From assembly GCA_024279575.1 (NCBI GenBank), contig JAJRRJ010000185.1:1-12697 (forward strand): a stretch of DNA of 12,697 nt, in the 5' to 3' direction. The DNA comes from Alphaproteobacteria bacterium. Lineage in GTDB: Bacteria > Pseudomonadota > Alphaproteobacteria > Rhizobiales > Devosiaceae. Below the pieces are notes generated by a model. It saw nothing but the letters and a program-made list of their open reading frames with translations, did not search any database and was not told the origin of the DNA. Of this stretch, positions 1 through 7,785 are shown one piece after another. Position 1 is the first letter of the stretch; the number at the start of each line of letters is the position of its first letter. A program made the position numbers and the translations under genes.

Positions 1-891
1 CTGGAGGGCAAACGAATTGGTGTTGCTGTTGTTGGAACCCAGCATTTTTGGGATCGTGAAGCATTTAATGGAGCGGTTTCAACTATTGAAAAACTGGGTG
101 GCGAGGTTGTTCCAGTTGATGGCGGACGTGACAATCAAGTTCACGCCGACAATCACGATATACTGTTGGCGGCTAAGGTTGATGCTGTTATTTCAATCTT
201 GGGGGACGGTGCAGTTGAGTCTAAATTTGAAGCGTTGAGTGCTGCGGGTATTCCGGTTTTCACCGTTGACCATTTATCACCCCACGGCATTAACAATACG
301 ACTTCTGATAATTATTACATGGGCAGCACAATCGGACGTTATATGGCCGATGCCATTGGCGGCGAAGGCACTGTGGCGGTATTTAACGCATTTGAAGGCG
401 CCCTCAGAATTTGTGGTATTCGTGTTGGATTGTGGAAATATGTGCTTCAGGATTATCCGGGCATCACAGTGATTGAACCTGAACTTGCCGAAGAATTTGC
501 CAATGCCCCCGAAGATGCCCGGAAACAGACACTTGATCTGCTAAGCCAGTACCCGGAAGGCACATTAGATGCGATCCACGTTGGCTGCTGGGATCAACCA
601 GCAATTGGTATTGTGCAGGCACTGGAAGAGGCCGGGCGTACCGATGTTATTGTCACAGCTCTTGATGGGGGACCAGAAACCCTGGAAATTATGGCTGAGG
701 ATGGCTCGCCATTTGTTGCAAATGTTGCACAGCAACCCCATTTGATCGGCTCAACTGCTGCGATGAATGTTGCCGCATATTTTGCCGGCGAAACTCTGTT
801 GCCACAAACATTTGTGTCAGTTTTACCGGTCAATGGTCAGGAAGAAGCCAAAGCAGTATACGAATTGCTGGGCTACGGCACTATTGATTAA
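1..891 (+). CDS. Periplasmic sugar-binding protein of a ribose-type ABC importer (5' end cut off by the window)
   Basis: This is the soluble binding protein that delivers a sugar-like ligand to the importer encoded just downstream. The reading frame is open from base 1, so the start, signal peptide and first few dozen residues lie outside the window; 296 residues are visible. The visible part starts in the first beta strand of a type 1 periplasmic binding fold (KRIGVAVVG). It continues with the alternating strands VDAVISIL, IPVFTVDH and GTVAVFNA, the hinge-side segment RICGIRVG, and the second-lobe motifs HVGCWDQPAIG and VTALDGGPE. Such W/D/R positions usually contact the sugar in the RbsB family; this is family knowledge, not proof of ligand. 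The TAA stop is 106 bases before the ATPase gene, with a hairpin between them. The ligand is not identifiable; a pentose or modified pentose is a guess from the RbsB-like fold and the downstream genes. Confidence 0.9.
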   Translation: MEGKRIGVAVVGTQHFWDREAFNGAVSTIEKLGGEVVPVDGGRDNQVHADNHDILLAAKVDAVISILGDGAVESKFEALSAAGIPVFTVDHLSPHGINNTTSDNYYMGSTIGRYMADAIGGEGTVAVFNAFEGALRICGIRVGLWKYVLQDYPGITVIEPELAEEFANAPEDARKQTLDLLSQYPEGTLDAIHVGCWDQPAIGIVQALEEAGRTDVIVTALDGGPETLEIMAEDGSPFVANVAQQPHLIGSTAAMNVAAYFAGETLLPQTFVSVLPVNGQEEAKAVYELLGYGTID

Positions 892-930
892 TCCTATGGT
901 CATGGTCATTTTTTGACTATGGTTTCCTTT

Positions 931-964
931 AAGCCGGGGCCCAAAACCGGGCTCCGGCTTTTAT
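931..964 (+). terminator. Intra-operon hairpin with short T-run between binding-protein and ATPase genes
   Basis: The arms 931-942 (AAGCCGGGGCCC) and 949-960 (GGGCTCCGGCTT) pair over 12 positions with one G-U pair and a 6-base loop, and are followed directly by TTTTA. This has the form of a rho-independent terminator, although the T-run is short. It lies inside the importer operon, 40 bases after the binding-protein stop and 34 bases before the ATPase start. In ABC importer operons such a structure commonly gives partial termination or protects the upstream mRNA, so that the binding protein is made in excess over the membrane parts. That role is inferred. Confidence 0.75.
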
Positions 965-997
965 CAGGTTTTCTTGATTGCAAGAGGTTTTGTCTAA

Positions 998-2539
998 GTG
1001 AGCGATGCCATTCTAGTGATGAAAGACATCACCAAGACCTTTCCAGGTGTGCTTGCACTGGACAAGGCTTCGCTGTCTGTCTTGCCGGGAGAAATTCATG
1101 GACTTGTGGGTGAAAATGGCGCCGGAAAATCTACGATAATAAAAGTTCTTGCTGGTGTTTATCAGGCACAAGGCGGGTCGTTAAGCGTAAATAACACGCT
1201 GATTTCTTCTGTTACGCCCCAGGCAATTCATGATGCCGGCGTTAGATTTATTCATCAGGAATTGCATCTTGTTCCCCATTTCAGCGTTGCTGAATCCGTA
1301 TTCATGGGGCAGGAATTAACCGGCCCGTTTGGCCTGTTGCGAAAACAAATGCGTATCCGCTCTGAGGAGTTTTTACGCAAAACTCTGGATGTAAAAATCG
1401 ATGGAAATACGCTTATTCGCGACTTGGGAACAGCGGAGCGGAAACTGGTGCAGATTGCACGCGCATTAATTGATAATCAGGCGCGTCTTGTTGTTTTTGA
1501 CGAGCCAACCGCCCCATTGGCCAGCGGGGAAGTTGGTAAGCTTTTAGCGGCTATTCGTCGGTTAAAAGAGCGCGGAATCGCAATGATTTACGTCTCCCAC
1601 TATCTTTCGGAAATTACCAATATTTGTGATCGCGTTACAGTGTTTCGCAATGGGCAAACGGTGGCGGTTTTTAATGAGATAAAAAAAGACAGTGCCGGTG
1701 CTTTGATAGAGGCGATGGTGGGACGCGAAATTAAAAATCTTTATCCAAAAAACTCCCACTCCCCCTCCTCCCCGGCAATACAGGCTAAAAACCTTGGCGA
1801 TGGAAAGAGTTTTCATGATGTTAGTTTTACACTTCATTCTGGTGAAGTGGTGGGAATTGCCGGGCTGATTGGCTCGGGACGCGCCGAACTTATTGATACG
1901 CTTTATGGTTTGCGCCAGGCAACATCCGGTGAAATTTGGCTGAACAACAAAACAATTCAACTCTCCAGCCCTGCCGATGCTGTAACGAGGGGAATGGTTT
2001 TAGTACCGCGGGACCGTCGTCATGATGGTCTGGTCCTGGGAATGAGTGTATCGGAAAACGTTAATCTTGGCTCGCTAAAAGATGTTTCAAAAATGGGCAT
2101 TGAAATGCGGGCAATGGCTCTTGCGCGCGCTGCAAAGCAAATTAAAGACCTAGATATTCGCCCCCCCAACCCCTCGATGATTGCGCGTTTGTTAAGTGGT
2201 GGCAATCAACAAAAAACCGTGTTGGGGCGCTGGTTGACCACCAACGCAAAGGTGTTCCTGCTGGACGAGCCTACGGTTGGCGTTGACGTCGGGGCAAAAG
2301 TGGAAATTTATCAATTGGTTGAAACGCTTGCTCAAAACGGCGCAGGCGTGTTGCTTTCATCTTCAGACCCGGGGGAGTTGATTGGCCTGTGCGACAGAAT
2401 TCTGGTGATGATGCGGGGCCGTATCACCCATGAAATAGACACTGACGGATTAAGCATCGACCGGCTTGTCGCCATGACAACAGGAGCAACAGGCTCGAGT
2501 GTGACGCGTAATAAATCTGTGGGGGCTGCCAATGAGTAA
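998..2539 (+). CDS. Duplicated ABC ATPase of a ribose/galactose-type sugar importer (RbsA/MglA family)
   Basis: This 513-residue protein powers uptake through the two permeases downstream. Two ATP-binding domains are fused, the normal architecture and length for RbsA. The first has a full Walker A (GENGAGKST), a Q-loop (HQE), a degenerate signature (LGTAERK), Walker B (LVVFDEPTA) and an H-loop (YVSH). The second has a degenerate Walker A (GLIGSGRAEL), a canonical signature (LSGGNQQK), Walker B (VFLLDEPTVG) and no H-loop histidine (SSSDPGE). This asymmetry is typical of the family and implies one main catalytic site. The start is GTG at 998, chosen because the frame reads straight into the N-terminal strand (VMKDITKTFPG) and an AGAGG box lies 10 bases upstream. 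The 3' end overlaps the next gene by 8 bases, so translation is probably coupled. Confidence 0.95.
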   Translation: MSDAILVMKDITKTFPGVLALDKASLSVLPGEIHGLVGENGAGKSTIIKVLAGVYQAQGGSLSVNNTLISSVTPQAIHDAGVRFIHQELHLVPHFSVAESVFMGQELTGPFGLLRKQMRIRSEEFLRKTLDVKIDGNTLIRDLGTAERKLVQIARALIDNQARLVVFDEPTAPLASGEVGKLLAAIRRLKERGIAMIYVSHYLSEITNICDRVTVFRNGQTVAVFNEIKKDSAGALIEAMVGREIKNLYPKNSHSPSSPAIQAKNLGDGKSFHDVSFTLHSGEVVGIAGLIGSGRAELIDTLYGLRQATSGEIWLNNKTIQLSSPADAVTRGMVLVPRDRRHDGLVLGMSVSENVNLGSLKDVSKMGIEMRAMALARAAKQIKDLDIRPPNPSMIARLLSGGNQQKTVLGRWLTTNAKVFLLDEPTVGVDVGAKVEIYQLVETLAQNGAGVLLSSSDPGELIGLCDRILVMMRGRITHEIDTDGLSIDRLVAMTTGATGSSVTRNKSVGAANE

Positions 2540-3509
2540 GGCAAAAAACTTTTTAACCTTAAGCCGTATTATTGACGCTGCGCCCCTGGTGATTTTTTTG
2601 GGCATGCTCATCTATATTGGCTTTAACGCACCAAATTTCATGAAATTCAGCACCATGCAACTGGTGCTGAATCAAAGTGTGCCGGTTGTTGTTGTATGTC
2701 TTGGCCTCTCTATTGTGGTGATGGCGGGCGGTGACGGTGTGCTTTCGGGGGGGATTGATCTTTCAATCCCGGCAACAGCGGTGCTTAGTGCCGGGATAAT
2801 TGCTCAGCAATTAGCTCAGGCCGACGCGCCGCTCTGGCTTGCAATCGTTCTGGCGTTCGCAGCAGCGGCAATCGTTGGTTTGATAAATGGTTTAATGGTG
2901 ACGCGGATCGGCATGACCCCGCTATTGACTTCCCTTGCAACATTTGTCGCCGTTGTCGGGGTTAGTAAACTGGTGACTTCCAGCCGCCGGATCAATGTTG
3001 ATGACCCATTCATTGTTTTCTTGCGTGATGGCAATATTTTTGGGATTTCCGCCGGGGTTTTTATCACGTTGATCCTGGTGCTGATGTTCTATTTTTTAAT
3101 TCATCGCACTAAATGGGGCATTAACATGCAGGCAGTTGGTGGTAGTCGCGATGCGGCAGAAATGTCCGGCATCAATCCCTCATATTATCAGATGTGGGCA
3201 TTTGTTCTAGCGGCGCTCACCGGGTTTCTGGCATCGTTTTTTATTCTGGCGCGCGGCTCTGGCAGCTCACCCGGCACCGAAGACAATTTGATGTTGGAAA
3301 TGGTTCTTGCCACATTCCTGGGCGCGGCGTTTTCCCCGCGCAGGGTGGTAACTCTCTGGGGGGCGGTTTTAGGGGCGGTTCTGGTTGCAGCCCTCTCAAT
3401 TGGTTTCAAAACCATGGGCGTAAACGTATTCTGGACCGGCCTGATCAAAGGATCACTTATTCTGGTTGTTGTTGCCCTTGGAGCGCTGTCGGTGAAGGTG
3501 AAGGCATGA
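2532..3509 (+). CDS. ABC sugar importer permease, RbsC family (first of two)
   Basis: This 325-residue inner-membrane permease of the BPD_transp_2/RbsC type forms the pore with the following gene product. It is very hydrophobic, with roughly eight to ten membrane segments by eye. It carries the family hallmarks GGIDLSI near residue 75 and GLINGLMVTRIGMTPLLTSL in the middle, plus a C-terminal glycine-rich region (ATFLGAAFSPRR). The conserved glycine patch before IDLS is longer than usual: it reads AGGDGVLSGGIDLS instead of the common TGGIDLS form. The start ATG lies inside the end of the ATPase gene, with a G-rich stretch a few bases upstream. Two different permease genes rather than one RbsC gene imply a heterodimeric pore, as in some YtfT/YjfF-type importers. 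The transported compound is unknown. Confidence 0.93.
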   Translation: MSKAKNFLTLSRIIDAAPLVIFLGMLIYIGFNAPNFMKFSTMQLVLNQSVPVVVVCLGLSIVVMAGGDGVLSGGIDLSIPATAVLSAGIIAQQLAQADAPLWLAIVLAFAAAAIVGLINGLMVTRIGMTPLLTSLATFVAVVGVSKLVTSSRRINVDDPFIVFLRDGNIFGISAGVFITLILVLMFYFLIHRTKWGINMQAVGGSRDAAEMSGINPSYYQMWAFVLAALTGFLASFFILARGSGSSPGTEDNLMLEMVLATFLGAAFSPRRVVTLWGAVLGAVLVAALSIGFKTMGVNVFWTGLIKGSLILVVVALGALSVKVKA

Positions 3510-4450
3510 GCATAAAATCGCTTTTAGGCAGATATGGCTTCCTGTTTATCATAGCCGGATTTATTCTGTTTTTTGCCAGCTTCAACCCGGTGTTCTTACA
3601 GGGGGGCAACCTGATGAACATCGTTGCCGGTTCAGCTATTTTGCTGATCGTTGCATTGGGCATGACCTTGATCGTTGCCACCGGTGGTATTGATCTATCC
3701 GTCGGGATAGCGCTGGATTTTGGCGCAGCTTTTGCAGTGGTGGCGATGAAAGAATATGGCATAAACTGGTATGGCGCAGCGCTGATTGGCATTGGTGGAG
3801 GCAGCATTGTAGGGCTTCTCAATGCGTTTCTCACTGTGGGTCTGAATATATCACCATTTTTGGCGACCCTGGGTACGTTTTTTATTGGATCATCGGTGCA
3901 ACGTATCTTTACCAATGGCGGCGGCCCTATTTCATATCGGGGGATGCCCCAGGAGTTTCGCGATCTTGCCGTTGGCGAAGTTTATGGAATCCCCACAGAA
4001 ATCGTGATCGCCGGGGTGATTTGTTTAATCTATTTTATTGTTTTGGAGCGTTCAATTATCGGGCGACGCATTCATGCGATAGGCATGCAACGCAGCGCGG
4101 CAATTGTCGCCGGGCTTAAAGTCAACAAATACCTGATTTGGAGTTTTGTTGCAGCATCAATGACTGTTGCGGTTGGTGGTTTGATTGCCGCTGCAAATAT
4201 TCGCATGTTTACACCCCTTTCAGGGTTTTCCTACCTGCTTGACGCCATAGCTGCGGTATTCATCGGCGCAGCTTTACATCCACGAGGGCGGCCAAATGTG
4301 CTTGGAACACTGGTCGCTGTATTGTTTTTGGGCATCGTAACCAACGGGTTGAATCTAATGGGTTTGAACTTCAATGTTAAAGGCGCCATGTCGGGAATTA
4401 TTCTGGTTTCAGCATTGGCTCTTGCGGTTGCACAAAGCAAACAGCGCTAG
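3506..4450 (+). CDS. ABC sugar importer permease, RbsC family (second of two)
   Basis: This 314-residue inner-membrane permease is the presumed heterodimer partner of the preceding one. It shows the RbsC hallmarks ALGMTLIVATGGIDLSVG near residues 50-68, GLLNAFLTVGLNISPFLATLG in the middle, and a C-terminal VFIGAALHPRGRPNVLGT segment. The start is ATG 3506, which shares an ATGA overlap with the stop of the first permease and has GAAGG seven bases upstream. An open frame continues about 100 codons further upstream but only as a shadow of the first permease, so that longer version is not real. The gene ends the importer operon. Only 12 bases separate its stop from the stop of the convergent molybdoenzyme gene, and I see no clear terminator there. 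Confidence 0.93.
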   Translation: MSIKSLLGRYGFLFIIAGFILFFASFNPVFLQGGNLMNIVAGSAILLIVALGMTLIVATGGIDLSVGIALDFGAAFAVVAMKEYGINWYGAALIGIGGGSIVGLLNAFLTVGLNISPFLATLGTFFIGSSVQRIFTNGGGPISYRGMPQEFRDLAVGEVYGIPTEIVIAGVICLIYFIVLERSIIGRRIHAIGMQRSAAIVAGLKVNKYLIWSFVAASMTVAVGGLIAAANIRMFTPLSGFSYLLDAIAAVFIGAALHPRGRPNVLGTLVAVLFLGIVTNGLNLMGLNFNVKGAMSGIILVSALALAVAQSKQR

Positions 4451-4462
4451 TTCCAAATATTG

Positions 4463-6757
4463 TTAGATCATTGGTGTAATTTTTGGCGGCTTGCTAATTG
4501 TGAGTTCGGGCAGTTTGCCAACCCACTTTTGAATTTTAACCAGTGTAGTGTGTGCAGTACTGCCCTGGGCCAGATCAGAAGTACCCTTATCCAGTGTCAA
4601 CACATTCGGGTTGCCATGCACTTCAATTTGCTCTCCATCAATATTTTGCGGATCAAACCAGGCGCCGGTTGTCAGCGCTATGCAATCTTGTCGAATTTGG
4701 TCTGTCAAAGTCACACCACTTAAACATGCACCGCGTTGATTAAAAATTTTAATAATATCACCATCCCTGATGCCAAATCGGGAGGCAGTTTCAGGGTGCA
4801 GGACACATGGTTCCCGACCTTTGATCTTCAGGCTTTGTGCCTCACAGCCATTGTCGAGCTGGGAGTGTAAACGTGCATGGGGTTGCCCTGAGATTAAATG
4901 CAACTGATCTGGTTTGGCGCACCCAAGCCATTCAATCGGGGTAAGCCATGTGGGATGGCCCGGGCAGTTTGATAAATCCATAGCCGCAATAGCTTCACTA
5001 TAAAGCATGATCTTGCCGCTTTGGGTATTGAGGGCTGCCCCGACAGGGTTATTTATAAAGTCTCTCATCTGGACGCGGGTTTCATAAGCATCCGGCGTTT
5101 CAAATTTTCCAGTCGCTACAAAATCGTCAAAATCCGGCAGAGTGAAACCTGCCGAATCAGCGATATTTTTGCTTTGTAGCCACAGCCAGCGTAGCCAGTC
5201 TTTTTCACTTTTATTATCTGTGAAACTGTCGGCAAATCCAAGATGGCGGGCAATATGCTTAAATATCTGATGGTCGCTCAGGGCCTCGCCGCACGGCTCC
5301 ATAAGTTTGCTCATATAGATCAGCGCCGGATCCCGCCGGTTCATCATGATATCATTTCGCTCCAGCGCACACGAGCTGGGAAAAATAATATCGGCTCGGC
5401 GTGCGGTGGCGGTCCAGCTGTGATCGTGCACAATAACAGTGTCAGGTTTTGTCCATGCGCGTTCAAGTCGGCTCAGATCCTGCTGATGATGAAACGGGTT
5501 CCCGCCAACCCAATAGACCAGACGAATATCAGGATAAATATGATTGCGCCCGGCAAACTTGTAATGCCCACCAGGATTTTCAAGCATTTTAGTAATGTGC
5601 GAAACCGGGATAAAATCTTTAACAGGATTGTTCCCTTGAGGAAGCGAAGGCCAGGGGATAAGCTGGGCAGGGCGGCCCACCGGGGTGGTTGAACCATAGC
5701 CAAATCCAAATCCGGTGCCGGGTTGCCCGATCTGACCCAGCATAGAGGCCAAGGCCAGCCCCATCCAGATGGGTTGCTCCCCATGATCGGCACGTTGGAC
5801 GCCCCAATTAAGCGCAATCATTACGCGTTTGCCGATAAATTTTTTGCCAAGAGTGTAAATTTTATCGCTTGAAACAGCACATATATCTGCGGCCCATTCC
5901 GGTGTTTTTGCTATACCGTCGACTTCGCCCGCTATATAGGCGCGCAGTTGCGGCCATCCACTTGTGTATCGGCTTAAAAAACTCTCATCCTGAGCGTTGG
6001 ATTGTAGAATTTCATAGGCCAGCGCCAACATCAGAGCGGTATCGGTGCCGGGGCGAATAGAAAGCCACTGCGTGCTTTTAATGCTGGACATGTCGCTTTT
6101 TTGCGGCGAAATATTCACAACTTCCATGCCACGCGCCGTTGCAGCGTTCAGCCAATAACCCACCTCATGAATTGAAGTGCCCGATGAGGCAATTTGTGCG
6201 GTGTTTGTAGATATTCCACCAAAAGCCAAAAGCAGTTCACAATGCTCAGCGATCAAAGGCCAACTGGTCATATTGTCTTGAAAAAGCTTGTTTGACATGC
6301 CCACAATATGGGGCAATAAAACTTCAGCGGCAGCGTGAGAATAAGTGTTGCGCGATGAGGTGTAGCCCCCAAAACAGTTTAGAAATCGTTTTAATTGTGA
6401 CTGCGCATGGTGAAAACGTCCGGCACTGGCCCAACCATAGGAGCCTCCATATATTGCCTGATTGCCGTATGATGTTTTTACTCTTTGCAGTTCATCCGCC
6501 ACAAGTTTTGAAGCTTCCTCCCAGGATGTTTCAACATATTCGTCTCCACATCGATTTGCACCCTGATCACCATCAAGCCACCCCTTTCGGATAGCAGGGC
6601 GCTTAATTCGCAGGTCTGTGTCCTGCATGGCAGATACCCAGCCTTTCCCGATTTGTGAAGGGTTTGTATCGGGGGTGTCCGGCGCAAGAAACAAGTTCTG
6701 TAAACCTGTTGAAGCAATGTAACTGCCCCAGTGGGAAGCGGTGCGTTTCACCTTCAT
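4463..6757 (-). CDS. Cytoplasmic molybdopterin oxidoreductase, biotin/DMSO/TMAO reductase type (BisC-like)
   Basis: This is a 764-residue bis-molybdopterin enzyme of the DMSO reductase family, whose members reduce S-oxides or N-oxides. The N-terminus (TASHWGSYIA) matches the BisC/TorZ start and has no twin-arginine signal, so the enzyme is probably cytoplasmic. There is no N-terminal cysteine cluster, so no Fe-S centre, as in BisC and DMSO reductase. The segment NTYSHAAAEVLLPHIVG puts Ser140 at the molybdenum-ligand position. Further hallmarks are YWVGGNPFHHQQDLSRL, HDHSWTATARRADIIFPSS and LERNDI, and a C-terminal cofactor-binding domain (ISGQPHARLHSQLD). I chose ATG 6757: AAGGA lies 7 bases upstream and the homology begins here; a start at 6943 would add unrelated residues and overlap the divergent gene. 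No chaperone or cofactor gene is nearby. The sulfoxide reductase role is inferred from family; the substrate is unknown. Confidence 0.9.
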   Translation of the reverse strand: MKVKRTASHWGSYIASTGLQNLFLAPDTPDTNPSQIGKGWVSAMQDTDLRIKRPAIRKGWLDGDQGANRCGDEYVETSWEEASKLVADELQRVKTSYGNQAIYGGSYGWASAGRFHHAQSQLKRFLNCFGGYTSSRNTYSHAAAEVLLPHIVGMSNKLFQDNMTSWPLIAEHCELLLAFGGISTNTAQIASSGTSIHEVGYWLNAATARGMEVVNISPQKSDMSSIKSTQWLSIRPGTDTALMLALAYEILQSNAQDESFLSRYTSGWPQLRAYIAGEVDGIAKTPEWAADICAVSSDKIYTLGKKFIGKRVMIALNWGVQRADHGEQPIWMGLALASMLGQIGQPGTGFGFGYGSTTPVGRPAQLIPWPSLPQGNNPVKDFIPVSHITKMLENPGGHYKFAGRNHIYPDIRLVYWVGGNPFHHQQDLSRLERAWTKPDTVIVHDHSWTATARRADIIFPSSCALERNDIMMNRRDPALIYMSKLMEPCGEALSDHQIFKHIARHLGFADSFTDNKSEKDWLRWLWLQSKNIADSAGFTLPDFDDFVATGKFETPDAYETRVQMRDFINNPVGAALNTQSGKIMLYSEAIAAMDLSNCPGHPTWLTPIEWLGCAKPDQLHLISGQPHARLHSQLDNGCEAQSLKIKGREPCVLHPETASRFGIRDGDIIKIFNQRGACLSGVTLTDQIRQDCIALTTGAWFDPQNIDGEQIEVHGNPNVLTLDKGTSDLAQGSTAHTTLVKIQKWVGKLPELTISKPPKITPMI

Positions 6758-6795
6758 ATTCCGATCCTTATACTGCAAAAAAGCACACTCACCAC

Positions 6796-6830
6796 ATTTA
6801 CATATGTACATTAAAATGTCATATGTAAAT
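6796..6830. promoter_or_regulatory. 35 bp AT-rich inverted repeat between divergent genes, likely operator
   Basis: Perfect 11-base arms ATTTACATATG (6796-6806) and CATATGTAAAT (6820-6830) flank a 13-base spacer. The spacer holds a second inner pair, ACATT (6808-6812) and AATGT (6815-6819), so the symmetry runs through almost the whole element with one extra base at 6807. It lies in the 90 bp between the divergent molybdoenzyme and transketolase genes, ending 5 bases before the AAGGAG ribosome site (6835-6840) of the transketolase gene. Because CATATG is itself palindromic, the element also reads as two direct half-sites 19 bp apart. The most likely role is a repressor or activator site controlling one or both operons; an mRNA hairpin near the ribosome site is the alternative. 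The cognate regulator is not in the window. Confidence 0.7.
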
Positions 6831-6847
6831 ATATAAGGAGCCGATAT

Positions 6848-7774
6848 ATGCAAAACCAAAGACGAACCGAAGATGTCGCCCTGGGTATTCGCCGCAGGGT
6901 ATTTGAACACGCTATTCGTAACAATGGGGGCTACCTTTCGCAAGCCTGCTCAGCTGCAGAACAGCTGGCATGGCTCTATAATGAAGAACTTAATCTTGGC
7001 GAGCCTACTTTGCCTATGATTCCAAAGCCCTTTGGAGGTGTGCCTTCAGCGACCAACCCGGACTATCACACGGGAGCGGGCTATAACGGGCCGTTTGAAT
7101 CCCAATATGATCGGCTGTTTATCGCCCCGGCCCATTATGCGCTTAATGCCTATGCGACTTTGATTGAGGTCGGTCGCATGGCCCCTGAGGGCTTGGAAAT
7201 GTTCAACAAGGATGGCTCCAGCGTTGAGATGATTGGCGCTGAACATAGCCCGGGCATGGAAGTGCACAATGGAACTTTGGGCATTGGCCTTTCCACAGCA
7301 GCCGGGCTTTCCTGGGGCCGAAAACAGCGCAAAGAGACAGGGCGCACCTGGGTATTTATGTCCGATGGTGAAGTACAGGAGGGCCAGACCTGGGAAGCGG
7401 TTCAAGCCTGTGCGCACCATGGCATCGATAATGTTTTTGCTATTATGGACGTTAACGACCAGCAATGTGATGGTGCTATGAGCTCGGTCATGGAAGTTGG
7501 CGATATCCGCGCCAAGTTTCTCGCCTTTGGTGCGGCATGCGTCGAAATTGATGGCCACGACCTGAGCGCCATGCGCGACGCGGTAAAAGAGCCTCATGAG
7601 GGTAAACCACTGATCATTCTGGCGCGGACAAATCCGTTCCACACCATGAGCATTCTTGAGGAACGCTTTCCCCGATTACATTATGTGCGCTTCAAGTCCG
7701 AAGATGAGCGCGCCCGAATGAATATTTCCATCGCCAAAGATCTTGGCATTGATCCAATCGATTATGCGCATTAA
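6848..7774 (+). CDS. Split transketolase, N-terminal (thiamine diphosphate-binding) subunit
   Basis: This 308-residue protein is the N-terminal half of a two-subunit transketolase, which moves a two-carbon ketol group between sugars using thiamine diphosphate. The segment DRLFIAPAHYALNAYA (about 88-103) corresponds to the conserved DRFxLSKGHxxxALYA with its histidine. EHSPGMEVHNGTLGIGLS (about 132-149) matches the GMExSTGSLGQGLS block. The thiamine/Mg motif is SDGEVQEGQTWEA (172-184) followed by MDVNDQQ (200-206), with serine where the first glycine of GDGE is normal. The start is supported by AAGGAG seven bases upstream. The next gene, 11 bases away, is the C-terminal half. Split transketolases of this type include AptA/AptB, which act on apulose 4-phosphate; whether this pair shares that substrate cannot be told. 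It is probably a catabolic enzyme rather than the housekeeping transketolase. Confidence 0.92.
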   Translation: MQNQRRTEDVALGIRRRVFEHAIRNNGGYLSQACSAAEQLAWLYNEELNLGEPTLPMIPKPFGGVPSATNPDYHTGAGYNGPFESQYDRLFIAPAHYALNAYATLIEVGRMAPEGLEMFNKDGSSVEMIGAEHSPGMEVHNGTLGIGLSTAAGLSWGRKQRKETGRTWVFMSDGEVQEGQTWEAVQACAHHGIDNVFAIMDVNDQQCDGAMSSVMEVGDIRAKFLAFGAACVEIDGHDLSAMRDAVKEPHEGKPLIILARTNPFHTMSILEERFPRLHYVRFKSEDERARMNISIAKDLGIDPIDYAH

Positions 7775-7785
7775 GGGGCGATGAA

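Noticed and set aside
3194..3505. Upstream extension of the second permease frame
   Set aside because: It lies wholly inside the first permease gene in another frame and has no permease-like text; the ATGA overlap at 3506 is the standard operon junction.
1..4450. Naming the importer as a ribose or apiose transporter
   Set aside because: Family resemblance to RbsB/RbsA/RbsC shows only a sugar-type importer; ligand residues cannot be assigned by eye and the binding-protein start is missing.
6758..6943. N-terminal extension of the molybdoenzyme frame (start at 6943 on the - strand)
   Set aside because: The extra 62 residues resemble nothing in the family, would run through the inverted repeat and into the transketolase gene, and the ATG at 6757 has a good ribosome site and matches the BisC N-terminus.
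7046..7642. Long - strand frame of 198 codons
   Set aside because: It is the antisense shadow of the transketolase N subunit, with no ribosome site and no recognisable domain.
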